From positions 1-64,000 of the forward strand of contig CAZMOM010000015.1 of the NCBI GenBank assembly GCA_964568075.1: a stretch of 64,000 nt of DNA, written 5' to 3'. Numbering within the stretch: the first letter of the stretch is position 1; every line of letters starts with the position of its first letter. Below the pieces are notes generated by a model that had not been told where the DNA came from, did no database searches, and saw only the letters and a list, made by a program, of their open reading frames with translations. Of this stretch, positions 24,704-33,139 are shown one piece after another. The translations under genes were made by a program, and so were the position numbers. This DNA comes from MnTg04 sp964568075 (GTDB lineage Bacteria; Pseudomonadota; Gammaproteobacteria; Steroidobacterales; MnTg04).

Positions 24704-26797
24704 ATGAGTGACATGGTAACTCTGGACCGCCAGGGCCAGGTCGCAGTCATAAAGATCGATAACCCGCCGGTTAACGCACTGTCACACGCGGTGCGGCAGG
24801 GCGTCAGCGATTGCCTGAAAACAGCGACCGCCGACCCATCGATCGGGATCATCGTGATTTTTTGTTCCGGGCGCACCTTTATCGCCGGCGCTGATATCCG
24901 GGAATTCGGCAAACCGCCACAAAGCCCATCGCTTCGCGATGTACTCGCAGAGTTGGATCAGTCCGCAAAACCGACCGTCGCCGCAATCCACGGCACCGCG
25001 CTGGGCGGCGGGCTGGAAACTGCATTGTGCTGTCATTACCGCGTCGCCGTCAGGGACGCCAGTCTCGGCCTTCCTGAAGTTAAACTTGGCTTGTTGCCTG
25101 GTTCAGGTGGAACCCAGCGGCTACCCCGGCTAATTGGCGCCGGCCCCGCGCTGGACATGATCATCAGTGGCGAGCCTATAGACGCAATCAGTGCAAATGC
25201 ATGCGGAATTGTCGATGAATGTGTCGATGGCGAATTATTGCCGGCTGCTGTCGAGTTTGCCCGACGGAAAATCGAACAGGATGACAAGCCGCGACGAATC
25301 CGCGACCTGGCGGTCGCACCCGTCAAGGAGGATTTTTTTACCGACTACCGCAACAAGATCGCGCGGCGCACGCGCGGTTTCGAAGCGCCGGAGAGAATTA
25401 TTCAGTGTGTGGAAGCCGCAGTTACCAGTTCATTTGACGATGGCATGGAAAAAGAGCGTGAACTATTCCGTCTTTGCCGTGACTCAGAGCAGAGCGCGTC
25501 GATGCGTCACTTGTTTTTCGCCGAGCGGGAGGTGTCGAGAGTTCCCGGGATAACCAGGGACACACCCGTACGTGATATTCAGAATGTAGCGGTCGTAGGC
25601 GCCGGCACCATGGGAGCAGGAATCGCGCTGGCCTGCCTGAATTCGGGCCTCAATGTGCAGCTGCTCGACAAGGACAAAGACGGCCTCGAGCGGGGCCAAA
25701 AGACGATAGAAAAACTGCTGGGCGCCGCTTTGAAAAAAGGGCGCATCGACGAAGACTCGATGCAAAAGAGACTGGCCTCCCTGCAGCTGGTCGACGACTA
25801 CCAGGCGCTTGCGCAAACCGATCTGGCGATCGAGGCTGTGTTCGAAAGCATGGCGATCAAGGAAGAAGTCTTTGGCCTGCTGGACAATGTTTGTCGCGGT
25901 GGCGCGATCCTCGCGACCAACACCTCCACTTTGGACGTTGATCGGATCGCGGCGGCAACTTCCCGCCCCGAAGACGTGATCGGGCTGCATTTTTTTAGCC
26001 CTGCCAACATTATGAAACTGCTGGAAATTGTTCGCGGTGCCAAGACCTCGGCCGAAGTCATCGCCAGTTCGATGCGCTTTGCAAAGCAACTATCGAAGAT
26101 CGGCGTCCTGGTCGGCAATTGCTTTGGCTTCGTCGGCAACCGCATGCTTTACGTCTATGGCCGCGAGAACCAGTTTCTGCTGCTCGAAGGCGCCGCGCCC
26201 GAATACATCGACAAAGTGCTAATCGACTGGGGCATGGCGATGGGACCGAACGCCGTCGGCGACCTGGCTGGCCTGGATGTCGGTTACAAAGTTCGTCAGG
26301 AGCGCACCGACCTCCCCGATGATCCCCGCTATTACCGGGTCTCAGACATGCTGGCCGAACAGGGCCGCTATGGTCAGAAAACCGGCCGCGGCATTTATTT
26401 GTACGCGAAAGGTTCGCGCAAGCCGATACCGGATCCTGAGGTAAGCAAAATGATCCGGCGGGAAGCCGGGCGCCTGGGTGTGGAGCAACGCGAGATCGGC
26501 AGCGAAGAGATCATCGAACGTTGTATTTATGCGCTGGTTCTGGAAGGAGCGAAAATACTCGAAGAGGGTTTCGCATTGCGCGCGAGTGACATAGACGTGG
26601 TCTGGGCGAACGGCTACGGTTTTCCGCGCTATCGCGGCGGGCCGATGTTTTATGCTGATACCATTGGCCTGGGCAAAGCCTATGACAAGATTTGCCGGTT
26701 CCGGAATCAGTTCGGCGATCAATACTGGTCGGTCCCCGGACTGCTGGAAAGGCTGGCACGTGATGGCGGCACATTCGCCGAATTGGATAAGGAATAG
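24704..26797 (+). CDS. Bifunctional enoyl-CoA hydratase / 3-hydroxyacyl-CoA dehydrogenase
   Basis: 697 residues of FadB/FadJ type. The N-terminal crotonase domain (about 1-190) has FIAGADIREFG, HGTALGGGLETAL and LPGSGGTQRLPR. The NAD-binding dehydrogenase domain (about 290-470) has VAVVGAGTMGAGIALACL and LHFFSPANIMKLLEI. A C-terminal helical dehydrogenase domain follows. In this operon it sits where separate paaF (hydratase) and paaH (dehydrogenase) genes are often found, so it probably does both the 2,3-dehydroadipyl-CoA hydration and the 3-hydroxyadipyl-CoA oxidation. It is 3 bp from paaJ. Confidence 0.92.
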   Translation: MSDMVTLDRQGQVAVIKIDNPPVNALSHAVRQGVSDCLKTATADPSIGIIVIFCSGRTFIAGADIREFGKPPQSPSLRDVLAELDQSAKPTVAAIHGTALGGGLETALCCHYRVAVRDASLGLPEVKLGLLPGSGGTQRLPRLIGAGPALDMIISGEPIDAISANACGIVDECVDGELLPAAVEFARRKIEQDDKPRRIRDLAVAPVKEDFFTDYRNKIARRTRGFEAPERIIQCVEAAVTSSFDDGMEKERELFRLCRDSEQSASMRHLFFAEREVSRVPGITRDTPVRDIQNVAVVGAGTMGAGIALACLNSGLNVQLLDKDKDGLERGQKTIEKLLGAALKKGRIDEDSMQKRLASLQLVDDYQALAQTDLAIEAVFESMAIKEEVFGLLDNVCRGGAILATNTSTLDVDRIAAATSRPEDVIGLHFFSPANIMKLLEIVRGAKTSAEVIASSMRFAKQLSKIGVLVGNCFGFVGNRMLYVYGRENQFLLLEGAAPEYIDKVLIDWGMAMGPNAVGDLAGLDVGYKVRQERTDLPDDPRYYRVSDMLAEQGRYGQKTGRGIYLYAKGSRKPIPDPEVSKMIRREAGRLGVEQREIGSEEIIERCIYALVLEGAKILEEGFALRASDIDVVWANGYGFPRYRGGPMFYADTIGLGKAYDKICRFRNQFGDQYWSVPGLLERLARDGGTFAELDKE

Positions 26798-26800
26798 ATC

Positions 26801-28006
26801 ATGACCGACGCATTCATTTGCGATGCAGTAAGAACACCGATCGGCCGCTATGGCGGATCGCTGGCCAAAATTCGTGCCGATGACCTCGCCGCAAAACCGA
26901 TGACTGAGATCGTAAACCGGAACAAGGGTCTCGATCCGAAGTCGATCGACGATCTCTATTACGGTTGCGCCAACCAGGCCGGGGAAGACAATCGTAATGT
27001 CGCGCGCATGGCAGGCCTGCTCGCCGGATTGCCGGTGGATGTTCCCGCCTGCACGGTCAATCGCCTGTGTGGTTCAGGCATGGAGGCGATCGGTCTGGGC
27101 GCTCGCGCAATCAGGATCGGTGAAGCATCACTGGTGATGGCCGGCGGCGTGGAGTCGATGTCGCGTGCGCCGATGGTTATCGCGAAACAGGAAACCGCGT
27201 TCGGTCGGAAAGCCGAGATGTTCGATACGACGATGGGATGGCGGTTCATTAACCCATTACTTAAAGAGCGATATGGCGTTGAATCGATGCCGGAAACCGG
27301 AGAAAACGTCGCCGAGCAATACAATATCAACCGCGAGGAACAGGATGCATTTGCGTTCGCCAGCCAGCAGCGTGTGACAAATGCACAGGCGAAAGGGTTT
27401 TTCGCACACGAGATTATTCCGGTCAGCATTCCACAACGTCGTGGAGACCCGCTGATCGTCGATGCGGACGAACATCCCAGGGCCGATACGAGCCTGCAAA
27501 AACTGGCCGCGCTGCCGACGCCTTTTCGCAAAAACGGCACCGTGACCGCGGGCAATGCTTCCGGTATCAACGACGGCGCCTGTGCGCTTCTAATCGCCTC
27601 CGCCGATGCGGCGAAAAGCCATGGACTCAAACCGCTCGCACGGGTTGTCGCCATGGCGGTGGCCGGAGTGGAACCACGAATAATGGGTATCGGCCCGGTA
27701 CCGGCAACCCGGAAATTACTGGCGATGACCGGTCTTGAGCTTGCGCAGATGGATGTGATCGAAATCAATGAAGCGTTCGCGTCACAGTCTCTTGCAGTCA
27801 TGCGAGAACTTGGACTGGACGACGATGCGAAACAGGTAAACCCGAACGGTGGCGCGATCGCATTGGGTCACCCACTCGGCATGACCGGCGCGCGGCTGGT
27901 GACGACGGCTGCGTATCAATTGCGCGAAACCGGCGGCCGCTACGCTTTGTGCACGATGTGTATCGGTGTCGGTCAGGGAATCGCGATGATCATCGAGCGC
28001 GTCTAG
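26801..28006 (+). CDS. paaJ: PaaJ/PcaF-type 3-oxoadipyl-CoA thiolase
   Basis: 401 residues, full thiolase. The nucleophilic Cys is in NRLCGSGMEAIG (about residue 90), the His in ALGHPLGMTGARL (about 357), and the second Cys in LCTMCIGVGQG (about 387). The closest family is 3-oxoadipyl-CoA thiolase, which cleaves 3-oxoadipyl-CoA to acetyl-CoA and succinyl-CoA, and also acts earlier on dehydrosuberyl-CoA. Operon position supports this over a general acetyl-CoA acetyltransferase. It ends the paa operon right at an inverted-repeat element. Confidence 0.9.
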   Translation: MTDAFICDAVRTPIGRYGGSLAKIRADDLAAKPMTEIVNRNKGLDPKSIDDLYYGCANQAGEDNRNVARMAGLLAGLPVDVPACTVNRLCGSGMEAIGLGARAIRIGEASLVMAGGVESMSRAPMVIAKQETAFGRKAEMFDTTMGWRFINPLLKERYGVESMPETGENVAEQYNINREEQDAFAFASQQRVTNAQAKGFFAHEIIPVSIPQRRGDPLIVDADEHPRADTSLQKLAALPTPFRKNGTVTAGNASGINDGACALLIASADAAKSHGLKPLARVVAMAVAGVEPRIMGIGPVPATRKLLAMTGLELAQMDVIEINEAFASQSLAVMRELGLDDDAKQVNPNGGAIALGHPLGMTGARLVTTAAYQLRETGGRYALCTMCIGVGQGIAMIIERV

Positions 28007-28097
28007 CAGGCTGTTGAAAAATCCTCAGCCAGCACTATACGGCGTTAAGAATCGGCGAGACGCCGCACTCGCCTGAGACTTTTTCAACACGTTGCTG
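28005..28097. repeat. Inverted-repeat element after paaJ (GTTGAAAAA type)
   Basis: Imperfect terminal repeats share AGCA, TGTTGAAAAA and TCAG; the left copy begins at 28005 and the right copy ends at 28097. The paaJ stop codon overlaps the left edge. A nested GC hairpin (GGCGT...ACGCC) is inside. CTGTTGAAAAA ends are common in small insertion-sequence-derived elements. It could also end paa transcription and that of the converging gene. Confidence 0.6.
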
Positions 28098-28106
28098 GAC
28101 CAATCT

Positions 28107-28922
28107 TCATAATGACGATTTCTTGTTGAAATCCGGCGGACGTTTTTCTTTTAACGAAGCCAGGCCCTCCCGTATATCGGGTTGCCTGAATCCCATAAAC
28201 TCCAGCGCCAGCGACGTGTCGAAATTTGGCCCTGCCATGCGCAGCCAGTTGTTCAACGCATACTTGGTCCAGCGTATCGCGCTCGGGCTGCCATTTGATA
28301 ACTCGATGGCCGTTGCCAGCGCCGTGGCATAAAGAGCGTCATTTTCGACGCACAAAGACACCAGCCCGATTCGCTCGGCTTCTTCGCCATCGATCGGTTT
28401 GTTGGTCAGCAAATAATATTTCGCCTTGGCGAGTCCGCACAGCAGCGGCCAGATAATCGCCGCGTGATCCCCTGCCGCCACACCGAGCCTCACATGTCCA
28501 TCCAGGATCCGGGCATTTTTCGCCGCGATCGAAATATCGGCGAGCAGGCCCACCGCAAGACCGGCGCCGACTGCCGGACCGTGTATCGCCGAAACGATCG
28601 GCCTGGAGCAATTGATCAGGTTATAAACAAGGTCACGCGCCTCTTTCCACAGACGCGCCAGCGTATCGTCGTCCTCGATCATCGATTCGACCAACTCATA
28701 ATCACCGCCCGCAGAAAATCCTTTTCCGCTGCCCTTGACCAGCACCACGCTGACCGATTCATCAAGATCGATCGTGCGCCAGACATAGGCCAGATCGTGG
28801 TGCATGCTCGCATCGGCGGCATTGAGTTTGCCAGGCGCCTCCAGCGTAATCTCGAGCACGCGATCGGCCGCTTCCGAAAACTTCAGCGACGGGAAATTGC
28901 TGGCATATTGTTCAATATTCAT
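28107..28922 (-). CDS. Enoyl-CoA hydratase/isomerase family protein
   Basis: Crotonase-fold protein of 271 residues. Visible: GSGKGFSAGGDYELVE (about 65-80, oxyanion hole) and IHGPAVGAGLAVGLLAD (about 112-128). The usual first Glu position (near VGAG...) and second Glu are not clearly conserved, and RLGVAAGDHAAIIW resembles hydratases of unknown substrate. It is on the opposite strand to the paa operon and 46 bp from gdhA, which starts its own leftward unit. Substrate cannot be assigned. Confidence 0.85.
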   Translation of the reverse strand: MNIEQYASNFPSLKFSEAADRVLEITLEAPGKLNAADASMHHDLAYVWRTIDLDESVSVVLVKGSGKGFSAGGDYELVESMIEDDDTLARLWKEARDLVYNLINCSRPIVSAIHGPAVGAGLAVGLLADISIAAKNARILDGHVRLGVAAGDHAAIIWPLLCGLAKAKYYLLTNKPIDGEEAERIGLVSLCVENDALYATALATAIELSNGSPSAIRWTKYALNNWLRMAGPNFDTSLALEFMGFRQPDIREGLASLKEKRPPDFNKKSSL

Positions 28923-28968
28923 TCGCTGCGCTCCACGCAGATTATTCTTGCGACCATCGCCTGTCCGC

Positions 28969-30315
28969 TTACATTACGCCATAGGCGAGAATCGCATCGG
29001 CGACTTTGACAAAACCGGCAATATTCGCACCACGAATATAATTGACCTGGCCATTGTCCTGACCATGCTCGACACAGCGGTCATGAATACTCCCCATAAT
29101 GGTTCGCAGGCGGCTATTGAGCTCATCCCTGGACCACGACAGGCGCAAACTGTTTTGCGTCATTTCCAGCCCGGAACAGGCGACGCCGCCGGCGTTGGCC
29201 GCCTTGCTGGGGGCGAACAGGACCGATCCCTTCTTGAACACTTCGACGCCTTCGCGGTCGGTCGGCATATTCGCGCCCTCCGCGACCGCGATGCAGCCGT
29301 TTTTCACCAATGCCCTGGCATCATCACCGTTGATCTCGTTCTGCGTCGCAGACGGAAACGCGAGCTCGGCGGGAACACTCCATGTCCTTTGTCCGGTATG
29401 AAACTCGAGTCCATACTCTTCAGCATACTCTGCCAGCGAGCCACGTCGCTTGCTCTTCAGTTCCTTGATGTACGCCAGTCGCTCGCCGCTGATTCCCGCC
29501 GGATCGTGGACGAAACCACCGGAGTCGGACATCGTCACTACCTTGGCACCGAGTTCGCCCAGTTTTTCAGTAGTGTATTGCGCAACGTTACCCGCTCCCG
29601 AAACCACAGCAACCATGCCGTCTATGGCGCGTCCATGATGTTTAAGCATGTCTTCCATCATGTAAACACAACCATAACCGGTCGCCTCGACCCGAATCTG
29701 ACTGCCGCCGTAAGCCAGCCCCTTGCCGGTCAGGGTCCCGGTAAACTGGTTCATCAAACGCTTGTACTGGCCGAAAAGATAGCTGATCTCTCGCGCCCCA
29801 ACCCCGATGTCTCCCGCGGGGATGTCTGTATGTGGCCCGATATGTCGGTAAAGCTCGGACATCAGCGCATGGCAGAAGCGCATGATCTCACGATCTGACT
29901 TACCCTTGGGATTGAAGTCGGAGCCGCCCTTGCCGCCGCCCATGGGCAGACCGGTCAGGCTGTTCTTGAATGTTTGTTCAAATGCCAGAAATTTCAAAAC
30001 GCTCAACGAAACGTCCTTGTGGAATCTCAGGCCTCCCTTATACGGGCCAATGGCATTGCTCCACTGAACACGATACCCGCGGTTGATCTGGATGTGACCG
30101 TCATCATCCTCCCAGCCAATACGAAAAATAATGACCCGGTCCGGCTCGGTCAGACGCTCGAGGATCCTTGCTTGCTGATATTCTGGTCTCGTTTCAAGGA
30201 ATGGGACAATGCTCTCAGCGACTTCGCGAACCGCTTGCTGGAACTCCCGCTCTCCCGGGTTTCGCCGCGCGACGTCTTCCATGAACCGGTCGATTTTTCG
30301 GCTTTTCTTCGTCAT
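28969..30315 (-). CDS. gdhA: NADP-specific glutamate dehydrogenase
   Basis: 448 residues, standard for hexameric class-I bacterial GdhA. Signature segments: QWSNAIGPYKGGLRFH, the glutamate-binding loop LPMGGGKGGSDFNPKGKSD containing the catalytic Lys, and VSGAGNVAQYTTEKL for nucleotide binding. It fixes ammonia into 2-oxoglutarate. An AGGAGTCTGAAAATG context gives a clear ribosome site. It is upstream of, and on the same strand as, the crotonase. Confidence 0.95.
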   Translation of the reverse strand: MTKKSRKIDRFMEDVARRNPGEREFQQAVREVAESIVPFLETRPEYQQARILERLTEPDRVIIFRIGWEDDDGHIQINRGYRVQWSNAIGPYKGGLRFHKDVSLSVLKFLAFEQTFKNSLTGLPMGGGKGGSDFNPKGKSDREIMRFCHALMSELYRHIGPHTDIPAGDIGVGAREISYLFGQYKRLMNQFTGTLTGKGLAYGGSQIRVEATGYGCVYMMEDMLKHHGRAIDGMVAVVSGAGNVAQYTTEKLGELGAKVVTMSDSGGFVHDPAGISGERLAYIKELKSKRRGSLAEYAEEYGLEFHTGQRTWSVPAELAFPSATQNEINGDDARALVKNGCIAVAEGANMPTDREGVEVFKKGSVLFAPSKAANAGGVACSGLEMTQNSLRLSWSRDELNSRLRTIMGSIHDRCVEHGQDNGQVNYIRGANIAGFVKVADAILAYGVM

Positions 30316-30581
30316 TTTCAGACTCCTCTGCTGTCATAATCTGGCCGTCTTAAGCCGGTATATCATGGCCAAATCGCTGCGTGCTCCTGAAATCTGCGCA
30401 CAAGGGTACGAAAATGATCCCCGGGTAGCCAGACCGGAACAGAAATAAACGCCTGCCCCGGCTCAGCGCGTTCCTGGGTCCGATCTGACCCTGGCCGCCG
30501 AGGCGACGCTACCCGGATTCAGCTTCGGTTCAGCTAGCAGGGGTTAATGTTGGGCTACGATAGAAGTTACGGGAGATTCAC

Positions 30582-32255
30582 ATGTTCAAGTCATTAAGAA
30601 ATAACCGCTTACTGCCGCTGGCAGCGATATCGGCGGTCTTATGTCTAATGTTACTGACATCCGCTCCCGCAGGCGCCCAGCCCGTGGAAAGCGATGAGCC
30701 TGACCACGTGGTCCTCAACGATGCGGGCGACGAAGTGGCGCCAGGCATGGGCCTTGGACTGGAGGACCCCTTTACGGCTGAGGAGCTGACCAACCTGGTC
30801 GCTCCGGTCGCCCTTTACCCGGACGATCTGCTGGCGATCGTGCTGCCGGCATCCACCTATCCGCTGCAAATAGTGCAGGCCGCACGATTCCTCGATGAAT
30901 TCGAAAACGACAGTTCGCTGAAGCCCGACGAAGACTGGGACGAATCGGTGATTGCCCTGCTCAACTATCCTGAAGTCATCGATTTATTGAACAGCGATCT
31001 GGAATGGACCTGGCAGCTCGGCGAGGCCGTGATTAACCAGGAAACGGAAGTTATCGAGGCCGTCGAAGCGTTTCGCGATCGTGCGATGCTCGCCGGTAAT
31101 CTGAAAACCGACGAACACCAGATCGTCAGCGAGGAGGACGGAACCATAGAAATCACTCCTGCGGAGGCGGAAGTGATCTATGTTCCTTATTACGAACCGG
31201 AACGAGTGGTCGTATATCAGCCGTATCCGGTCTACCACTACTATCCCAGGCCTTACCCGCTCTATTACTACCCGTATCCGGTCGGCTATCACTTTAGCTC
31301 CGGTTTCTTCTGGGGAATTACCACCGCCTTTACGATCGGCTGGCATTCGCATCACCTGAATGTGCACTTCTGGGATTACTACAGCCATCCGTACTACGGG
31401 CACACCTACTATCGCAGTCATCATTACTATCACTGGCCGTCGCGTCACTACGGTGGACACCGGTATGCAGGGGACCCACGGCACGATGGCGATCATTGGC
31501 GACCGAACCGCCGGCATGGCGCCAGGCCCGATCACCGGAGCCCGAGGTTTGACCGCGGTGGCAATGATTTCGTCGCGACATCCGGTGGCTCGAGAATCGG
31601 ACGGCCAGGCACGTTCAAACCGCGTCCCGGATTTCGCGGAAAGATCATCAACGCCGTCAATACTCGTTACGAAGGCGCAGACTTCAGGACGAACGTCAGA
31701 CCCGCCGTACGGACGACCCGAGACGCCAGGAGACCTGCTCGGCGCGATGCGGTCTGGAAATACAATGCGACACCGAAATCGGATTTTGTTCCGCGAAACA
31801 GTCGGTCGTCTGGCAAAGTCAGGCGCAGCCGCCCGGACCGGGACCAGGTGACGCGTGACAGTAGCCGCGAGCCGGTCGTTCAGAACAGGTCACGCGGCAA
31901 CCGCGTAAGCCGATCGGCCGTGCCGACAAATCAAGGCCGGCCTGTGAACCGGTCCGACCGCAGATACACAGTGCGGACCAGTCGGCCGGACTCTGTGGCG
32001 AGCGATCGGTCGCGCGGCAGACGTGCCGATGCCGGGGCAAATTCTAGCGGTCGTGTGGCAAGACCCTCACCGCCGCCAAGGCAGGCCAGGCCCGCCAGCC
32101 GGCCGTCCCAAAGCCGGGCGCCGGAAAGCAGGCCCTCGCCTGCTGCAAGCAGGCCCACGCCGCCGCCGCGATCTGAGAGGGGGCGGAGCGAGAAACACGC
32201 CGACCAGAAGGGAACGCGACGCAACGACCGGGGACGAAGCCGCGCGAGAAATTAG
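30582..32255 (+). CDS. DUF3300 exported protein with low-complexity tail
   Basis: 557 residues. A signal peptide (about 1-32) is followed by the DUF3300 domain (TAEELTNLVAPVALYPDDLLAIVLPASTYP and on to EVIYVPYYEP, about 65-210). A Tyr/Pro/His-rich stretch (210-300) follows, then an Arg/Ser/Pro-rich, likely disordered tail. DUF3300 function is unknown. The tail is very basic and could bind polyanions at the surface; that is inference. GGGAG lies 7 bases before the ATG, and a clean terminator follows the gene. Confidence 0.88.
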   Translation: MFKSLRNNRLLPLAAISAVLCLMLLTSAPAGAQPVESDEPDHVVLNDAGDEVAPGMGLGLEDPFTAEELTNLVAPVALYPDDLLAIVLPASTYPLQIVQAARFLDEFENDSSLKPDEDWDESVIALLNYPEVIDLLNSDLEWTWQLGEAVINQETEVIEAVEAFRDRAMLAGNLKTDEHQIVSEEDGTIEITPAEAEVIYVPYYEPERVVVYQPYPVYHYYPRPYPLYYYPYPVGYHFSSGFFWGITTAFTIGWHSHHLNVHFWDYYSHPYYGHTYYRSHHYYHWPSRHYGGHRYAGDPRHDGDHWRPNRRHGARPDHRSPRFDRGGNDFVATSGGSRIGRPGTFKPRPGFRGKIINAVNTRYEGADFRTNVRPAVRTTRDARRPARRDAVWKYNATPKSDFVPRNSRSSGKVRRSRPDRDQVTRDSSREPVVQNRSRGNRVSRSAVPTNQGRPVNRSDRRYTVRTSRPDSVASDRSRGRRADAGANSSGRVARPSPPPRQARPASRPSQSRAPESRPSPAASRPTPPPRSERGRSEKHADQKGTRRNDRGRSRARN

Positions 32256-32292
32256 CTGGCAGGGAAGGAAACGCCGCGACGGATTGCGGCAA

Positions 32293-32320
32293 TAAAAAGG
32301 CCCCTGACGGGGCCTTTTTG
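32293..32320 (+). terminator. Intrinsic terminator after the DUF3300 gene
   Basis: AAAAAGGCCCC-TGAC-GGGGCCTTTTT forms a tight stem and tetraloop with a T run. The A run on the other side lets it work in both directions. Confidence 0.92.
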
Positions 32321-32381
32321 TTTGGTGGCCCGGGGCAGATTTTCACTACCTCCGCGCCGCTGTTACGGGTGCGGTCTTTCG

Positions 32382-32804
32382 TCAGCAGCCGGCGGTACAG
32401 CTAGCCAATTCCGCGTCTGCCGTATCCATGCAGCCCTGCAAACTCGATTGATACAGATCCACACACCAGCTTTGTCCACCGCAGAGTGTGACTCCGGAGT
32501 CGAAAGCTGCCTGACATGCCTCGGCGTCGCCGTCGTGACTGGCCTGGCAGTCGGATTCACAGGTCGAAGGCGTCGGGCCCGGGTCTTCTCCGCCGCCAGA
32601 CGTATCACCATTCATGCAGCTCTTTTTGGCGTCTTTTGCAGCCACCAGACAGGAAGCCAAAGCGCCACCGTTTAAACTTAAACCGTGACAACCTTTGACG
32701 GCGACCTGGTGCATCGCGTTACACTCGTGCGATCCCGCCTGTGCCGACATCGACAATGTCATCGACAAAGCGAATGCGAATAAAAGGGAAATAAAGCGTT
32801 TCAT
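32382..32804 (-). CDS. Small Cys-rich exported protein, unknown function
   Basis: 140 residues from ATG 32804, with GAGGTG just upstream; a longer in-frame extension is out of keeping with the signal peptide. The signal peptide ends near MSAQAGS (about residue 24). The mature part has about a dozen Cys arranged in spaced pairs (CNAMHQVAVKGC, ESDCQASHDGDAEAC, CGGQSWC, CMDTADAELASC), split by an acidic GGGEDPGPTP linker. The pattern suggests two small disulfide-bonded domains. I do not recognise a family. It lies downstream of the multiheme cytochrome on the same strand but 335 bp away. Confidence 0.72.
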   Translation of the reverse strand: MKRFISLLFAFALSMTLSMSAQAGSHECNAMHQVAVKGCHGLSLNGGALASCLVAAKDAKKSCMNGDTSGGGEDPGPTPSTCESDCQASHDGDAEACQAAFDSGVTLCGGQSWCVDLYQSSLQGCMDTADAELASCTAGC

Positions 32805-33139
32805 AACTTGGCACCTCATAAAAGCTCGATTTGGGATATAAGTATCAGGTTTTCGGTGGGTGTGATTCTGTGAAGAAAGTCTCAATTCACAGGCCATTCG
32901 TTTCACATAATTCGTTTTGGAGCCAAAAAAGCCGCGCACCGGCAAGATGACGCATTTTTTCGCAATTTTATGTCCCCGGACACCGGTCGATGCGTGCAAT
33001 GGACAATCAGACAAAACTGTTAACCACAGACTCGCTACGCGCCTGGATCAGCAGAAAAAAACGGGGCTAAGCCGGAAATCCACAGGAAATAAGGGCGGAA
33101 CCTGCCAGGGGCGGCTCCAGAACAATGTCGTCAAACGTC
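32805..33139. other. Intergenic region upstream of the Cys-rich gene
   Basis: 335 bases with no credible gene. On the minus strand, a short GC hairpin with a T run (32926-32943; GCCG-gtgcg-CGGC then TTTTTT) could terminate the cytochrome operon. The AT-rich 32830-32920 stretch presumably holds the promoter of the Cys-rich gene. I looked for a riboswitch here and could not match one. Confidence 0.4.

Noticed and set aside
28804..29898. 364-codon open frame on the plus strand
   Set aside because: Antisense to glutamate dehydrogenase, a certain gene.
32805..33139. Riboswitch-like region upstream of the Cys-rich gene
   Set aside because: I looked for cyclic-di-GMP class I conserved elements and did not find them; only a weak hairpin with a T run remains.
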